Origin: Cellvibrionaceae bacterium
GTDB lineage: Bacteria; Pseudomonadota; Gammaproteobacteria; Pseudomonadales; Cellvibrionaceae
Length of the DNA: 64,000 bases
Assembly (NCBI GenBank): GCA_024707385.1
Contig: JANPZW010000013.1
Coordinates: forward strand, 1,063,465-1,127,464
Direction: 5' to 3'
Part shown: one piece after another, positions 53,070-63,461 of the stretch
Numbering within the stretch: position 1 is the stretch's first letter
How the letters are laid out: each line of letters begins with the position of its first letter
Notes under the pieces: model-generated
The model's database searches: none
Told to the model about the DNA's origin: nothing
What the model saw: only the letters and a program-made list of their open reading frames with translations
Made by a program: the position numbers and the translations under genes

Positions 53070-55280
53070 TCAGCTCATATCCTGCGGATCTATATCGAGA
53101 TTCCACCTCACCCTTTGAGCCAGCGGTATGGTTTCTATGCGCTCCACTAGGTTTTTCAGGAGAGATTGCAGCTCAGCGCGCCGCGCGTTGCTGATCTGCA
53201 ACTGGAAGCGGTAGCGATGATTGCGTTTTTCCATGAGCGCCGGCAGGGGTCCGAGATACGCATGTTCCGGGCTGGGCCGGCGTAGATCGCGGCCGATCTG
53301 CAGCACTTCCTTCAGGAAATCGACGGCATTTTCCGCGCGCTTGGATTCCGCTCTTATCACGACCATGGCCCAGTGGGGCGGCAGGCGGGCGAGCATTCTT
53401 TCCTGTAGTAGCGATCGGGCGAAGGCGTGATATCCCTCGCGCAACAGCAATTGCAGCAGCGGGTGGTCCGGCTGATAGGTCTGCAGTAGCACGGTGCCGG
53501 GGAGGTCTCCGCGCCCTGCCCGACCCGCCACCTGGATGAGCTGCTGTCCCATGCGCTCAGGGCCGCGGAAGTCGCCGCTAAAAAGTCCCTGGTCGATATC
53601 GAGCAGCACCGCGAGGGTAACTTTGGGAAAGTGGTGCCCTTTGGCGAGCATCTGGGTCCCCACAAGAATGCAGGGTTCGCCCTGCTCCAGCTGTCGACCC
53701 AGATCCGCCATGGCGGACTTGCGTCGCATCGAATCCTGATCCACCCGCAAAACCTGCGTTTGTGGAAACTGCTGTTGCAGGATGGCTTCGCACCTTTCGG
53801 TGCCCTGACCCAGGGCGTTGAGCTCTGGGTAGTTGCAGCTCGGGCATTTGCCGGGCACCGGACGCTGAAGATCGCAGTGGTGACAATGGAGATGGCACGG
53901 CTGACTGTGCAAGGTCAGGCGGGCGGAGCACGCGGTGCAATTGGCGACCCAGCCGCAGTGCCTGCAGAGCAAGGAGGGCGCAAAACCGCGTCGATTGATG
54001 AACACCAGGACCTGTTCGCCTCGCGCCAAGGTTTGCCGGATAGTCTCCATGGCTCGGGCGCTGAGTACACCGTTGCTACCCTCCTTGCGCATATCGACCG
54101 TTTCCATCCGGGGTGGGCGCGCGCTTCCGGCCCTTTTGGTCAGAATCAGATGTTCATAGCGACCGGCGAGCGCATTTTGCAAAGATTCCAATGACGGGGT
54201 TGCGGAGCCCAGCAGCAGTGGAATATCAGCCTTATAAGCGCGCATCACGGCGAGGTCACGAGCTGAATAACGCAGGCCTTCCTGCTGTTTGAAGGACAGG
54301 TCGTGTTCTTCGTCGAGAATGATCAGGCCGAGATCCGGCAGGGGAGTAAACACCGCCAAGCGTGTGCCGATCACAATCCGCGCGGATCCATTGGCGGCGG
54401 CCCGCCAGTTGTTGGCGCGCTCACCATCGGCGATGTGGGAATGCAATTGCACAATCGGCACCCGGAAGCGGTTGCGGAAGCGGTTGAGCGTCTGAGGCGC
54501 CAAGCCGATTTCCGGCACCAGCATGAGCACCTGTTTGCCGGCCTGTAAGCTTCGGGCTATGGCATGCAAATAGATTTCGGTTTTGCCGCTGCCGGTAGCC
54601 CCTTCGAGAAGATAGGTTTGATAGTGGTGGTAGCGGATCCGATCAACCGCGGTCTGTTGTTCGGCATTTAATTGTTGCGGTGTTTCGGCCAGCATCAATT
54701 CCGCGTTCAACGGAGCTGCTGGTTGCTGATCGGGTTCGCCTCTCTCGCCACAGATCAATTCCTTGTCAGCCAGGGCTCGGAGCGCCGCACGGCTGACATC
54801 AAACAACTTGAGGTCCGCGTCGCTCAGGCGGCCATGTTGCAGCAGTAATTGGTGAATCTGTTGCTGTTTGGGGCTGCGCTTGAGGGCCTGTTCTGGCAGA
54901 CCTTTCCCTTTAGTGGTATGGCGCCAGAACGTGGTCTGAGGGGGAGCTGTTTCTGTTTTGCGCAGCTGTGTCGGCAAGGCGGCGTGGTACACCTCCCCTG
55001 GGGGGTGCTGATAGTAGTCCGCAGCCCAACGGCACAGCGCCAGTATGTCAGGTGGCAAGATTGGGGCACTGTCGAGCACCGCGTGGATGGGGCGCAGTTT
55101 GTCGGCGGGAAGAGTCGATGTGTCCGCGACATCCACCAGCACGCCTACCAATGTCTGGTTGCCGAAGGGCACTTCGACCCTGACTCCCGGTTGCAGGGAG
55201 GAGGGATCCTGCTGCCCCGCCAAGTATTCAAACAGGCGTCGCAAAGGAGTCGGCAGGGCGACAATAAGGATTGTTGACAT
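53070..55280 (-). CDS. priA: Primosomal replication restart helicase PriA
   Basis: PriA loads the replicative helicase at abandoned forks. The 736-residue protein has the N-terminal 3'-DNA-binding domain (IVALPTPLRRLFEYL), the helicase Walker A TGSGKTEIYLHAI and Walker B LIILDEEHD, two zinc-binding clusters (CRHCGWVANCTACSARL, then HCHHCDLQRPVPGKCPSC) and the helicase C-terminal motif VAGRAGRG. Length and domain order are complete. It is divergent from rpmE, as in many gammaproteobacteria. Confidence 0.97.
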   Translation of the reverse strand: MSTILIVALPTPLRRLFEYLAGQQDPSSLQPGVRVEVPFGNQTLVGVLVDVADTSTLPADKLRPIHAVLDSAPILPPDILALCRWAADYYQHPPGEVYHAALPTQLRKTETAPPQTTFWRHTTKGKGLPEQALKRSPKQQQIHQLLLQHGRLSDADLKLFDVSRAALRALADKELICGERGEPDQQPAAPLNAELMLAETPQQLNAEQQTAVDRIRYHHYQTYLLEGATGSGKTEIYLHAIARSLQAGKQVLMLVPEIGLAPQTLNRFRNRFRVPIVQLHSHIADGERANNWRAAANGSARIVIGTRLAVFTPLPDLGLIILDEEHDLSFKQQEGLRYSARDLAVMRAYKADIPLLLGSATPSLESLQNALAGRYEHLILTKRAGSARPPRMETVDMRKEGSNGVLSARAMETIRQTLARGEQVLVFINRRGFAPSLLCRHCGWVANCTACSARLTLHSQPCHLHCHHCDLQRPVPGKCPSCNYPELNALGQGTERCEAILQQQFPQTQVLRVDQDSMRRKSAMADLGRQLEQGEPCILVGTQMLAKGHHFPKVTLAVLLDIDQGLFSGDFRGPERMGQQLIQVAGRAGRGDLPGTVLLQTYQPDHPLLQLLLREGYHAFARSLLQERMLARLPPHWAMVVIRAESKRAENAVDFLKEVLQIGRDLRRPSPEHAYLGPLPALMEKRNHRYRFQLQISNARRAELQSLLKNLVERIETIPLAQRVRWNLDIDPQDMS

Positions 55281-55347
55281 TGATTGAATCGAATGCGGCA
55301 GAGCGGCGACAGGTGAATGATGTGGTTAAGTTTCGCGCAGGTTGTAC

Positions 55348-55375
55348 TTGCGGATCCGGCGCGATCTGGTACTAT
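55348..55375 (+). promoter_or_regulatory. Candidate sigma-70 promoter of rpmE
   Basis: TTGCGG and TACTAT are separated by 16 bases, with a predicted start near 55382 and a leader of about 80 bases. The -35 is a 4/6 match and the -10 is 5/6. Confidence 0.45.
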
Positions 55376-55461
55376 TCGCGCCCTTAAACGCCAGCAACTT
55401 TAACCAGTATGCGGTGCCCGGCACAAGATCGGGTGGCGGCATACGCACTTGAGGTCTTCCT

Positions 55462-55674
55462 ATGAGAGAAAGCATCCAGCCTAAATACGGCAAAATGGTC
55501 GCCACCTGCAGCTGTGGCAACGTCATCGAAACCCGTTCTACCGTTGCCAAGAACATCACTATCGACGTGTGCTCTGAATGCCACCCGTTCTATACCGGCA
55601 AGCAGAAAATGGTGGATACCGGTGGTCGTATCGACCGTTTCAACAAGCGCTTTGCAGGTCGTCGCGCAAATTAA
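55462..55674 (+). CDS. rpmE: Ribosomal protein L31, zinc-binding form
   Basis: A 70-residue 50S protein. It has the Cys pairs of the C+ (zinc-binding) form: ATCSCGNVIETRS and DVCSECHPFYTGKQ. It ends IDRFNKRFAGRRAN. The zinc form is replaced under zinc starvation by a Cys-less paralogue in many bacteria; that paralogue is not in this window. The gene has a candidate promoter and is followed by a terminator. It is divergent from priA. Confidence 0.97.
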   Translation: MRESIQPKYGKMVATCSCGNVIETRSTVAKNITIDVCSECHPFYTGKQKMVDTGGRIDRFNKRFAGRRAN

Positions 55675-55683
55675 TATGTCTTC

Positions 55684-55703
55684 TGGGGCTGTCGCCAGCC
55701 CCA
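55684..55703 (+). terminator. Terminator of rpmE
   Basis: An 8-bp stem (TGGGGCTG / CAGCCCCA) with a TCGC loop starts 9 bases after the rpmE stop and is followed by a pyrimidine-rich, T-containing tract. Confidence 0.7.
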
Positions 55704-55762
55704 ACTCCCTCTTCTTCCTTCCTTTATATACCTCACACCTTTATTGCGGGTTTCTCCGCAAT

Positions 55763-58292
55763 TTAGAAAATCGATTCCGTACGAACTTCACCAGACTTTT
55801 GCCAGGGTGATTCTATGTCGCTACCGCTTTCTTGCGCAGGCACTTGATCGCTGCGAAAGATTTCATAGATCGCATTTGGTGTGTTGGGATTCGCCCGCAT
55901 CCCGGTATCGGGATCTATACGCACTGTCACCAAGCCCGGAGGCTGAGGAAGGTTGACCTCGGGTCGGCCGCGCAGCGCGTCACGCATGAATTCGATCCAG
56001 ATAGGCAGAGCCGCCGTGCCGCCATACTCCTGCCGTCCGAGAGTGGTGGTGTCATCAAATCCCAGCCAGGAGACGGTGACGAGATCACCACCATAGCCGG
56101 CAAACCAAGCGTCAGTGGCGTTGTTGGTGGTTCCAGTTTTGCCAGCCAGATCACCCCGTTGCAGTACCTTCGCCTTGGTCGCAGTACCGCGCCTCACTAC
56201 GTCTTTAAGCATTGAGTCCATGATATACACGACCTGGTCATCAATGACTTTTGTCGCGGGCGGATACTCCTGCGGTTCTGTTCCGCCAATGAGATTGCGC
56301 AGGGAGCCGCTAATGGCAAACGGATCGCCTGAAAACAGGAACGGGTCGTTGTTTTCCGGAGCCGCCACAGCGGCGATCTCATCGTCCGCACATCCCCGGC
56401 AGACGGTGGCCGGTCTTGCTTCATACACCGCGCGACCCTCGAAATCGAGAATGCGTTCAATATGATAGGGTTCGACTTTATAGCCCCCGTTGGCCAGCAC
56501 GGCATAACCTTGTGCGATATTCAGCGGTGTAACCGCAAAGCTGCCTAAGGCAATGGAGAGATCTCGAGGAAAAGCGGATGAGTCAAAGCCAAAGCGATCG
56601 AGAGAAGCCAGTGCCTTGGTTATGCTCATACTGTGCAGAATGCGGATAGACACTAGGTTGCGCGACATGTACAGGGCCTTGCGCAGTCGCGTCGGTCCTA
56701 GAAAATCGCCGCCGGAATTCTCCGGGCGCCAGGCGGCTTCCTGTCGGTCATCCTCAAACACCATGGGGGCGTCATTGATGATGCTGGCCGCGGTGTAGCC
56801 ATTTTCCAGTGCCGCCGTATAAAGGAAGGGTTTGAAGCTCGAGCCGGGCTGGCGTCGCGCCTGAATCGCGCGGTTGAAATTGCTTTGCTGGAAATCCAAT
56901 CCGCCGACCAGTGCGAGAATTGCGCCGTTGCGAGGGTTGAGGGTCACCAGTGCCGCCTGTGCCTGCGGAATTTGCGTGAGCACCCATTTTTTATCTTGAA
57001 GACGAAGGCGAACAACATCGCCCAGCTCAAACAAGTCTTGCGGGCTGGACGGCTTAGGGCCTATGCGGTTGACCGACACATAGGGGCGCCAGTCTATCAA
57101 CTCTCCTTCCCAGGGGAGTTCTATTTGTTCACTGCTGCTCAATAAAAACTGCAATTTGCTCTTAGTAATACCGATAACTGCGGCGGGGCGCATCTCCGCA
57201 TATACAGGTAATTCCGCTAGAGTTTGTTGCAGGCTTATGTACCAGTTCTTCAGCAGTTCAGGGTCTGGTTCCGCCCCTGATGCAAATGCGGTTTGGATGT
57301 CGCCTGGAGGTTGGGCTTTTTGTTCTGGGCCGCGGTAGCCGTGTCGCTTGTCGTAATCCTGCAGACCGAGAATAACCGCTTCGCGGGCGTCCGACTGCAG
57401 TTTGCTATCGAGCGTTGTGTAAACCCTGTAACCATCCGTATATGCCTTGGGGCCAAACATCTCCAGTGCGGTGCGGCGGGCCATTTCCGCGACGTAGGAG
57501 GCGTTCAGATCTAGATTGCTGCCGTGATATTTAGCCGCCCCCGATTCATTGATCGCCAGCTGATAAGTGGTCGCATCTATTTTCCCCAGCTCCAGCATGC
57601 GCCCCAGAATCCAGTCTCTTCTCTCTGTCGCGCGTCGAAGATTGGCCAGGGGATTCATTGTGGAGGGTGCTTTTAGGGATGCCGGCCAGCATAGCCAGCT
57701 GGGCAACTGACAGCTGATCCAGGTCCTTGCCGTAGTAAACCTGAGCGGCAGCGTGTATGCCGTAAGCCCTGTTGCCGAGAAAAATTACGTTGACATACAG
57801 CTCCAAAATTTCTTCTTTTGACAGTTCCCTCTCGATGCGCAAAGCGAGTAAGATCTCGTTAAATTTGCGTTTGAATTCCTGGCGATTGGAGAGGAAAAAG
57901 TTGCGGGCGACCTGCATGGTGATGGTGGAGCCCCCGCCTTGAATATCTCCAGACATCAATAATTGTGAAGATGCTCGCATAAGTCCCTTAATCGACACGC
58001 CATGATGGGAGTAGAATTGAGCGTCTTCCGCTGATAATAAGGCGTCAACGTAGCCTTGAGGAATTTCCTGGAACTTCACGGGAGTACGGCGCATCTCGCC
58101 GATCTCTCCGATGAGCTTGCCATCACTAGAATAAATACGCAGTGGAGTTTGAAGGCGGATATCGCGCAAACTCTCCACAGATGGCAAAGATGGGCTAAGG
58201 TATAAGTGGGTTCCGGCCAAAACGGCAACAGAACCCCCTATAACGGTTAGCAGGATCCAGGACAGTACCAATAATATGTTTTTGAGTTTCAT
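55763..58292 (-). CDS. mrcA: Penicillin-binding protein 1A, class A bifunctional (interrupted by a one-base frameshift)
   Basis: This is the peptidoglycan glycosyltransferase and transpeptidase. Restored length is 842 residues, normal for PBP1A. An N-terminal membrane helix (residues about 5-28) is followed by the GT51 domain (SAEDAQFYSHHGVSIKGLM, GGSTITMQVARNFFLS). The transpeptidase domain has the SxxK motif PGSSFKPFLYTAAL and the KTGT box AGKTGTTNNATDAWF. The frame breaks at a run of four T (forward strand) at 57671-57674; removing one joins MLAGIPK to APSTMNPLANLRRATERRDW. The gene is divergent from pilM, the standard arrangement (mrcA/ponA). Confidence 0.93.
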
Positions 58293-58383
58293 TAGATTGT
58301 TCTAGTTGGTTTCTGATCGTGGTGCGTTCCAGCAGGCTGGCTATTATAAGACCTTTTTCACACTTTACACGTACGGCCTTAAG

Positions 58384-58411
58384 TTGCAGCCTTTTGTTAA
58401 AGTGCTATAAC
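58384..58411 (+). promoter_or_regulatory. Candidate sigma-70 promoter of pilMNOPQ
   Basis: TTGCAG and TATAAC are separated by 16 bases, ending 36 bases before the pilM ATG. Both hexamers match consensus at four to five positions. It lies in the 155-base divergent space with the PBP1A gene. Confidence 0.55.
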
Positions 58412-58447
58412 ATAAACATCAGCTAAGTAGTGGAAATAGATAGAAAA

Positions 58448-59525
58448 ATGAGCCTTCTCAGTTTTTTGGATAAAAAAACAAAGCCGATGCTTGGCCTGGA
58501 TATCAGTTCCACTACAGTCAAAATGTTGGAGTTGAGTCGCCAAGGCAGTGGCTTCCGCGTCGAGAACTATGCCGTTCGCGCGTTACCGGCAAGCTCGGTA
58601 GTGGAAAAAAACATTAACGATGTGGAAGCGGTAGCGCAGGCGATCAAAGCGACTGTCCAATCCTCCCGCTCCAAACTCAAAGACGCCGCCGTAGCCGTCC
58701 CCGGCTCCGCAGTCATCACCAAGATGATCGATATGCCGGCGGGACTCAGTGATGACGCGATGGAACTGCAGATCTCACTTGAGGCCGATCAATATATTCC
58801 CTACCCCCCTCGAAGAAGTTGCGTTGGACTTTGATGTTCAGGGCGTCTCAGACAAATCTCCCGATCAGGTTAAGGTTCTACTCGCCGCTTGCCGCAAAGA
58901 AAATGTCGAGACTCGCGCGGCAGTGCTGGAGCTGGCGGATTTGCACCCCAAAGTCGTCGACGTCGAAGCCTATACCATGGAGCGGGCTTTCGTACTGATT
59001 CGAGATCAATTGGCTGATCAGCAGGATCAGGTTGTGGCGATTGTGGATATTGGTTCCACCATGACGACCCTGAGTGTTCTGGTGGATGGCCGAACGGTTT
59101 ATACGCGAGAGCAATTGTTTGGCGGCCGCCAATTGACTGAAGAAATCCAGAGACGTTATGGGCTCTCTGAAGAAGAGGCTGGACTCGCCAAGAAACAAGG
59201 TGGCTTGCCGGATGATTACGAGCCGGAGGTTCTTGAGCCTTTTAAGGACTCGGTCGTTCAACAGGTTACCCGTTCATTACAATTCTTTTTCTCGTCCAGC
59301 CAATACAACGATGTTGATCATATAGTTCTGGCAGGAGGGGTTGCCTCCATGTCGGGATTGGCCGAGTTGATTGAGGAAAAACTTGGCACTTCGGCGAGTG
59401 TTGCCAATCCGTTCGCCAATATGTCCATATCGTCTCGCGTCAACTCCGCCGCTTTGGCAAATGATGCACCGGCGTTGATGATTGCAACTGGTTTGGCTTT
59501 GAGGAGTTTTGATTTCGATGGCTAG
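58448..59525 (+). CDS. pilM: Type IV pilus assembly protein PilM (interrupted by a one-base frameshift)
   Basis: PilM is the actin-like cytoplasmic ATPase that binds the PilN N-terminus. The N-terminal phosphate-1 motif is in LGLDISSTTVKMLEL. The frame breaks in a run of six C at 58804-58809 (EADQYIPYP); removing one gives LEEVALDFDVQG and reading continues through the adenosine motif region IVLAGGVASMSGL. Restored length is 358 residues, typical of the family. ATG 58448 is chosen over a GTG 18 bases upstream. Its stop overlaps the pilN start by 8 bases. Confidence 0.92.
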
Positions 59526-60087
59526 AATTAACCTCCTACCTTGGCGTGAAGAATATCGCCAGGAGAAAAAGAAAGAATTTCTCACCCAGCTCGGTGCTGT
59601 TTGTGTATTGGCGGTGATTGTCGCTTTCGGATGGATACGTTACGTCGACGGGTCCATCGAGAACCAGAATCAACGCAACCAGATTCTCCAGAACGAGATC
59701 GCAGTTCTTGATAAGCGTGTTCAGGAAATCAATGAGCTGAAGAAGAAGCGCCAGCAATTGATCGCCCGCATGAAGGTCATTCAGGATTTGCAGGGCACAC
59801 GACCAACTATCGTGCGCTATTTCGATGAAATCGTGCGCGCCGTTCCAGATGGCCTATTCTTTACGAATCTTACCCGTCAAGGCGGCCTTGTCTCTGTCAA
59901 GGGTGTTACCGAGTCCAGCAATCGTGTGTCGAGTTTCATGCGCAATCTCGATCAGTCCGAATGGTTCGCCAATCCGAATTTGAAATCGATTACTGCATCA
60001 AGTCGATATGGCGAGCAGGCATCTGAGTTTTCTCTGCAATTCAATGCTGTATTGCCTGCGAGCGAACAACCGGAAGGTGGTGCCTAA
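59518..60087 (+). CDS. pilN: Type IV pilus assembly protein PilN
   Basis: PilN is an inner-membrane protein that links PilM to PilO. The 189-residue protein begins MARINLLPWREEYRQEKKKE, the conserved NLLPWR motif that docks into PilM. One transmembrane helix lies at about 22-42, then a coiled coil (IENQNQRNQILQNEI, then ELKKKRQQLIARM), then a ferredoxin-like periplasmic domain. ATG 59518 starts inside the last codons of pilM, so translation is coupled. Confidence 0.96.
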   Translation: MARINLLPWREEYRQEKKKEFLTQLGAVCVLAVIVAFGWIRYVDGSIENQNQRNQILQNEIAVLDKRVQEINELKKKRQQLIARMKVIQDLQGTRPTIVRYFDEIVRAVPDGLFFTNLTRQGGLVSVKGVTESSNRVSSFMRNLDQSEWFANPNLKSITASSRYGEQASEFSLQFNAVLPASEQPEGGA

Positions 60088-60089
60088 AC

Positions 60090-60701
60090 ATGGCTGGAAT
60101 GTCTGATTACGCAGAACAATTAAAGAATTTCAATTTTTCCGATCTCGATTGGGAGCGCATTGGTGTATGGCCTTTGCCTGCACGCATTTTTGTCTGCTTC
60201 TTGGCCTGTGCGGTAATCGTTGCTGGTGCTTATTTTCTTGTTGTGAAAGATAAGAACATGCAGCTTGCTGGTGCGCAGCGCAAGGAAGTCGATTTGAAGG
60301 CGACGTTTGAAAAGAAAGCGTATGAAGCCGCCAATCTGGAAAAATATCGCCAGCAAATGGCCGAGATGGAAGAGTCTTTCGAGGCATTGAAGAAGCAATT
60401 ACCGAAAGATACTGAAGTGCCTGGTTTGCTGGAGGACATTGATGAAAAAGGTATCGATAGCCGGCTGGCCATAGAAAGTATCACCTTGAAGCCTGAAATC
60501 GCTTCCGAGTTTTATGTCGAACTTCCCATCGAAATTAAAGTTGCCGGTGGATATCACGAGTTCGGTGCGTTTGTGAGTGGTGTTGCTGGAATGCCTAGGA
60601 TTGTCACCCTGCACGATTTCGACATCAAACGTGACGAAAAGGCAGGCAATCTTCAGATGACCATTCAAGCCAAAACCTACAGATATAAAGAGCAGGAATA
60701 G
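60090..60701 (+). CDS. pilO: Type IV pilus assembly protein PilO
   Basis: PilO pairs with PilN in the inner-membrane alignment complex. The 203-residue protein has one transmembrane helix at about residues 30-52 (ARIFVCFLACAVIVAGAYFL), a coiled coil (ANLEKYRQQMAEMEESFEAL) and a periplasmic ferredoxin-like domain (IEIKVAGGYHEFGAFVSGVA). It starts 2 bases after the pilN stop and its own stop overlaps the pilP GTG. Confidence 0.95.
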   Translation: MAGMSDYAEQLKNFNFSDLDWERIGVWPLPARIFVCFLACAVIVAGAYFLVVKDKNMQLAGAQRKEVDLKATFEKKAYEAANLEKYRQQMAEMEESFEALKKQLPKDTEVPGLLEDIDEKGIDSRLAIESITLKPEIASEFYVELPIEIKVAGGYHEFGAFVSGVAGMPRIVTLHDFDIKRDEKAGNLQMTIQAKTYRYKEQE

Positions 60702-61258
60702 TGCGGATGGTTACAACATCAATAAAAAGCCTTGCTCGGCTGCGAATCATTCTTGCCTCTTGTGGCCTTGCAACACTTGTGGGCTGCTCATTTGGTGATG
60801 ATCACGCAGATTTGCGCAGTTATGTAGCGGATGTCAAAGCAAAGCCTCAAGGTGCAATTGAGCCTCTGCCTCCTTTGCGGACCTACGACGCCTACGTGTA
60901 TAACGTCACCGCCATGCGTAGCCCGTTCGATGCTCCCGTGGATGTGAAAGAAATTGTTCAATCCACGGATCCCAAAATCAAACCCGATTTTGGTCGCGAG
61001 AAGGAATATCTCGAGACTTTTGCGTTTGATTCTCTCGCTATGGTGGGAACCTTACAAAAAGAAGGTCGTTTCTGGGCGTTGGTGAAAGATGGTGTGGGTG
61101 GGATCAACCGTGTCACCGTGGGTAATTACCTCGGCAAAGATCACGGAAAGATTGTGTCAGCGTCTGCGACGCAAATTGACTTAATCGAGATCGTATCTGA
61201 TGGTCTCGGCGGCTGGCTGCAGCGCCCCCGCACTTTGAAATTATCTGAGAAGGAATAA
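60701..61258 (+). CDS. pilP: Type IV pilus assembly lipoprotein PilP
   Basis: PilP is an inner-membrane lipoprotein that connects PilNO to the PilQ secretin. The 185-residue protein has a lipobox LATLVGC (Cys29), a disordered Pro-rich stretch (EPLPPLRTYDAYVYNVTAMR) and a C-terminal HR-type beta domain (VGTLQKEGRFWALVKDGVGG, VGNYLGKDHGKI). The GTG start at 60701 overlaps the pilO TAG; an ATG at 60707 is an alternative. pilQ begins 5 bases after its stop. Confidence 0.95.
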   Translation: MRMVTTSIKSLARLRIILASCGLATLVGCSFGDDHADLRSYVADVKAKPQGAIEPLPPLRTYDAYVYNVTAMRSPFDAPVDVKEIVQSTDPKIKPDFGREKEYLETFAFDSLAMVGTLQKEGRFWALVKDGVGGINRVTVGNYLGKDHGKIVSASATQIDLIEIVSDGLGGWLQRPRTLKLSEKE

Positions 61259-61263
61259 CTGGC

Positions 61264-63459
61264 ATGTTTGTACAACATAAAAAGATCGCTGGGTTTCTAC
61301 TGAGTGCCTGCCTTGCACCGGCGCTATCGTGGGCGGCGGAACTGCAAGACATAAAGTTTGCAGAATTGCCAGGAGAAAAAGTTGAGCTGCGTCTGCGATT
61401 CGATGAGCTTCCCGCAGATCCCGCTGGCTATACCATAGATAAGCCTGCGCGCTTGGTATTGGACTTCGAAAATACAGATAATTCATTGCAACAGAAAAAA
61501 TTTGCCATGGATATTGGGGATGTGTCGAGCGCCGTGGTGGTATCCAGTGGTGGAAAGACCAGACTGATCGTCAATATGGACAAACTCACCACCTATACCA
61601 CCCGTCGCGAAGGCAATGAATTTGTTGTCCTGGTGGGAGCCGAAAGTTCTGTAGCGGAGGCGGATGTGATGCGCAGTGCGCAAGCGTCCGGTACACCCGC
61701 GGTGGCCTCAAAATCCAAAAACACTTTTGACCGTTCCAAGTCGGCTATTACCTCCGTTGATTTCCGACGTGGTGAAACCGGGGAAGGTCGCGTGATCGTG
61801 CAACTGACTAATCCGGGTATCAGTATTGATGTGGAGGAAGTGGCCGGAGGCATTGAAGTCAGCTTTATGCAAACGTCTCTGCCGGATGAACTGAAGCGCC
61901 GTCTGGACGTTGCCGATTTTGCCACGCCGGTGAAAATGGTGTCGGCAAGCTCCAATAATGTGCGTACATCTCTCTCCATCAAAGCAGCAGGTGAATACGA
62001 TTACTTGGCTTATCAGGCCGATAACGAATATGTCATCAGCGTTAAACCGCTTACCCGCGCAGAATTGGAAGAGAAAAAATCCCAGTTTGCTTTTACCGGT
62101 GAAAAGCTGTCGTTGAATTTCCAGAACATTGAAGTGCGCAGCGTACTGCAGCTGATTGCTGATGTTACGCAATTGAACCTTGTTGCGAGTGACACGGTTA
62201 AAGGCAATATCACTTTGCGTCTAGACAATGTGCCCTGGGATCAGGCGCTTGATCTCGTGCTGAAAACGAAAGGCTTGGACAAGCGACAGATCGGTAATGT
62301 TTTGATGGTGGCGCCAGCTGCTGAGATTGCCGAGCGGGAGCGTCAGGAGCTTGAGACGCGCAAGCAGCTCCAGGAACTTGCACCTCTGCGCACAGAATAC
62401 ATTCGAGTACGTTATGCGAACGCGCGCGAACTGTTTGACCTGTTTGTTCCGCAGTACGGAGAACAGGGTGCCTCTGGAGCCGGGTCCTCACGTTCGGCGC
62501 AGGACCGGAATGCCACCGGTAGCATCCTTTCTGAGCGCGGCCATGCGATTGTGGATGAGCGAACCAATTCAATTATTCTCACGGATACCGAGGAGAAAAT
62601 TGCTGGATTCAAACGTGTCATTGATCAGGTTGATATTCCAATTCGCCAGGTGATGATCGAGGCTCGTATTGTTATTGCTAATACTGATTTTCGTAGAGAG
62701 CTGGGAGCGGCTCTTGGTAACGGAGTCGTGGTTGCCTCCAATAATCGGCGTACTGCTAACGTATTCACGGGCGCTCGATTGGATAGCGAGTCAGCAGAAA
62801 TTGACTTTGACGCTAATGGCAATTTCACAGGTGGCTTTTCCGTTGAAACACAACCATTTTTCGATCTTGCGGCGACCGGTGAGACTGCTTCACGTTTTGC
62901 GTGGAATATAATTCGCGACAACATGTTCCTCGCTCTCGAGCTCTCTGCATTGGAGGATAGTGGTTACGCAGAAATCGTAAGCCAGCCGAAAGTGATCACT
63001 GGTGACAAGCAGCAGGCTAGTATTGAATCTGGTACTGAAATTCCTTATAGAGACGCGTCGGCGACTACGGGAGCTGGGGGCGGTGGTGGTGGAGTAGCTG
63101 CTAGTATTTCGTTCAAAAAGGCATTGTTGAAGCTTGATGTAACTCCGCAGATCACACCAGATGACAAGATCATCATGGATTTGATCATCAACCAGGATTC
63201 TCCCGGCGAGAACACTGCTGCAGGTCCGACTATTGATGTCACCAAGTTGGAAACTCAAGTGTTGGTGCCAGATGGCCAAACGGTGGTTCTGGGTGGGATA
63301 TTCCAGAATAACGTCTTAACAAGTCAGTCAAAGGTTCCATTTTTGGGAGACATCCCTGTGCTTGGTCGCTTGTTCCGCAAAGATGTTAACAGCGAAGATA
63401 AGCGTGAATTGCTGATCTTCATCACCCCCCGCATCATGTCCAATGGAGTAGATGATTAA
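61264..63459 (+). CDS. pilQ: Type IV pilus secretin PilQ
   Basis: PilQ forms the outer-membrane channel for the pilus. The 731-residue protein has a signal peptide (about 1-24), two AMIN domains for peptidoglycan binding (about 30-120 and 155-250), an STN/N0 domain (FTGEKLSLNFQNIEVRSVLQ), an N1 domain, and the C-terminal secretin pore (LEDSGYAEIVSQPKVITGD, VLVPDGQTVVLGGIFQN, RELLIFITPRIM). It is complete and the last pil gene; aroK starts 2 bases later. Confidence 0.97.
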   Translation: MFVQHKKIAGFLLSACLAPALSWAAELQDIKFAELPGEKVELRLRFDELPADPAGYTIDKPARLVLDFENTDNSLQQKKFAMDIGDVSSAVVVSSGGKTRLIVNMDKLTTYTTRREGNEFVVLVGAESSVAEADVMRSAQASGTPAVASKSKNTFDRSKSAITSVDFRRGETGEGRVIVQLTNPGISIDVEEVAGGIEVSFMQTSLPDELKRRLDVADFATPVKMVSASSNNVRTSLSIKAAGEYDYLAYQADNEYVISVKPLTRAELEEKKSQFAFTGEKLSLNFQNIEVRSVLQLIADVTQLNLVASDTVKGNITLRLDNVPWDQALDLVLKTKGLDKRQIGNVLMVAPAAEIAERERQELETRKQLQELAPLRTEYIRVRYANARELFDLFVPQYGEQGASGAGSSRSAQDRNATGSILSERGHAIVDERTNSIILTDTEEKIAGFKRVIDQVDIPIRQVMIEARIVIANTDFRRELGAALGNGVVVASNNRRTANVFTGARLDSESAEIDFDANGNFTGGFSVETQPFFDLAATGETASRFAWNIIRDNMFLALELSALEDSGYAEIVSQPKVITGDKQQASIESGTEIPYRDASATTGAGGGGGGVAASISFKKALLKLDVTPQITPDDKIIMDLIINQDSPGENTAAGPTIDVTKLETQVLVPDGQTVVLGGIFQNNVLTSQSKVPFLGDIPVLGRLFRKDVNSEDKRELLIFITPRIMSNGVDD

Positions 63460-63461
63460 AA

